This document shows, piece by piece, positions 6,409-7,565 of a DNA stretch of 7,565 nucleotides. Source of the stretch: a bacterium (GTDB lineage Bacteria; Margulisbacteria; Marinamargulisbacteria; SXXA01). Position 1 is the first letter of the stretch. Every line of letters begins with the position of its first letter. The stretch spans positions 1-7,565 of the forward strand of contig JAGYJO010000064.1 of the NCBI GenBank assembly GCA_018402095.1. The letters are read 5' to 3'. The notes beneath the pieces were generated by a model that made no database searches, was not told the DNA's origin, and saw nothing but the letters and a program-made list of their open reading frames with translations. Made by a program: the position numbers and the translations under genes.

Positions 6409-7565
6409 ATGGCAGGAAGTATCCCATCAAGACGCGCGTCATTTCCAGGAGCGACAAGGTCTGCAGGCAGCACCACAGCTACAGGCCATGCAGGCGGTCC
6501 CCTACCTACAGGAAATGCAACAGACGATCAACCCAAGCCTGGTGACGGTGGGATGCCCGATCTCCCACCGGTCATAAGTCATGGCGCCATCTCCCCGCCT
6601 GGGGGAATGCCAACCATCACACTCGTCAAACCCAGCTACAAAGAAGCATGCAAGGCCAGAGATGCCAGCCGCGAACGATTCGAGAACCACCCGCCTGGTA
6701 GTGATGTGAGCCAGGGGACAGTCCGCAGTGATACCAACCATTTGGATTTGGGACAAACCGTCGCCACTGTTCGCAACTATTTAAACGCCACCATTGCCGC
6801 ATCAGACAACACCATAGATGCATTGAATACTACGTTTCAATCGGCGGCACGCCATGGCAGTGACATAGCGGCGCCTCTTCAAGAACTGGAAACACTCCTA
6901 AACAAAGCAGACCAAATGGTCTCAGACATGAAAGCCGACAATCCTGCTGATACCGATATTGACGACGCCTCAAAACTGATAAGAGAAGCGAAGTCTCAAC
7001 TAGTAGAAGCACAAGACCCGCACACAGATACAGATCAAAGATGCAACTCTGCACTCAATGCCCTTCGTAGTCTTGGACAAGCAACAGAATTTACGTTTAA
7101 CCGTCTTGAAGACCACATGCAAGAAGCAGAAGACAAACATCAGGAAATGACAACCGCCATCATTGCCAAACCTGCCAACTTGCTCTTTGCAGAAAGTGCG
7201 CCCATTCTCCGCTGCTTGGATCATGTCTTACAAAACGGGGACGGCGCCAAATCCCCCCCCTTCAACATGGACGATTTCATCCAACAACTCTACAACGAAC
7301 GCGCCATCGGCAGCACCCTCGCGAATGCATCAGCCCATCAGTACACGGCGAGTAGCGAAGATATCGGCCGCTTACTCAGTAGCATCGAAGTCAATGCTCC
7401 AGATCTACACACTATCGCCACAAAGACACAAACAGATATGTTTGCAAGTGGCGCCGACCGCATCGATATCAAAAGCTATCTAGACACCATCATCACCACC
7501 GCAAATGACACCATGTCACCAGCACCCAATGCAGCAGAATTGCTCAAGGAAGCGCTTAAATATAT
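6409..7565 (+). CDS. Partial gene: N-terminal 385 residues of a helical protein with Gly/Ser/Pro-rich N-terminus, putative secreted protein
   Basis: ATG 6409 follows AAGGAG (6395-6400) with an ideal 8-base spacer, and the frame runs without a stop to the right edge, so the C-terminus is missing. Residues 1 to about 73 are low complexity and rich in Gly, Ser, Thr and Pro (MAGSIPSRRASFPGATRSAG at the start, PPVISHGAISPPGGMP at 58-73). This is the same design as the N-terminus of the 1631-residue protein. From about residue 112 the protein is mostly helical: about 112-150, 155-177, 185-200, 210-260 with a possible coiled coil around 232-251, and further Ala/Thr/Asp-rich helices to 385. There is no cleavable signal peptide or membrane segment. 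The gap to the preceding gene is 41 bases with no terminator-like hairpin, so it probably belongs to the same operon. A C8 tract at 7253-7260 encodes Pro283-Pro284. The family is not recognised. A secreted or effector-type protein related in design, though not visibly in sequence, to the giant protein is the best guess. Confidence 0.88.
   Translation, partial: MAGSIPSRRASFPGATRSAGSTTATGHAGGPLPTGNATDDQPKPGDGGMPDLPPVISHGAISPPGGMPTITLVKPSYKEACKARDASRERFENHPPGSDVSQGTVRSDTNHLDLGQTVATVRNYLNATIAASDNTIDALNTTFQSAARHGSDIAAPLQELETLLNKADQMVSDMKADNPADTDIDDASKLIREAKSQLVEAQDPHTDTDQRCNSALNALRSLGQATEFTFNRLEDHMQEAEDKHQEMTTAIIAKPANLLFAESAPILRCLDHVLQNGDGAKSPPFNMDDFIQQLYNERAIGSTLANASAHQYTASSEDIGRLLSSIEVNAPDLHTIATKTQTDMFASGADRIDIKSYLDTIITTANDTMSPAPNAAELLKEALKY
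7253..7260 (+). repeat. C8 homopolymer inside the right-edge partial gene
   Basis: Eight C bases encode Pro283-Pro284. Gain of one C leads to a TAG after about 35 codons; loss of one leads to a TAG near position 7480. It has the same length and base as the tract in the giant gene. Confidence 0.9.

Noticed and set aside
7033..7140. Copy of the LT-x2-Y repeat motif in the right-edge protein
   Set aside because: A Q followed by spaced hydrophobics occurs near residues 224-243, but the spacing does not match and LT and Tyr are missing.
7163..7483. A 106-codon plus-strand open frame near the right edge
   Set aside because: It overlaps the continuous 6409-7565 frame, which has a near-consensus ribosome-binding site and helical protein character. 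The 106-codon frame is Ser/Thr/Pro-rich shadow sequence.

Overview
The window holds one tightly packed run of four plus-strand genes. No RNA gene, mobile element, CRISPR array or clear terminator is visible. None of the four proteins could be assigned to a named family by eye, so functions are given as architecture and context, not as identifications.

Layout. (1) Positions 1-75 are open in all three forward frames until about position 41, so they probably contain the end of an upstream gene or a longer 5' end of the first gene. (2) 76-495 encodes a small 139-residue protein. (3) One base later, 497-5392 encodes a very large 1631-residue protein. It has a disordered Ser/Gly/Thr-rich N-terminus and a long, mostly helical, Ala/Thr-rich body built from an internal duplication: units at about residues 454-797 and 888-1360, plus a partial third copy at 1423-1546. 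(4) 5474-6367 (start uncertain, possibly 5411) encodes a protein of about 300 residues lying in the same reading frame as the giant gene and separated from it by a single TAG. (5) 6409 to the window edge is the first 385 codons of another protein with a disordered Ser/Gly/Pro-rich N-terminus and a helical body. It is open at the right edge.

Interpretation. A small protein placed one base upstream of a giant protein with a disordered N-terminus, followed by another protein of the same design, resembles chaperone plus secreted-substrate clusters such as type III secretion effectors of host-associated Gram-negative bacteria. This is inference from layout only: no secretion apparatus gene is present and no classical signal peptide or convincing membrane segment is seen. 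The moderate GC content, free use of AGA/AGG and ATA codons and large Thr/Ala-rich coiled proteins would fit an environmental Chlamydiota or related host-associated lineage, but this is a weak guess.

The points most worth checking are the repeat architecture of the 1631-residue protein, the missing ordinary start codon of the third gene together with its in-frame TAG junction, and the C8 tracts found inside both effector-like genes.
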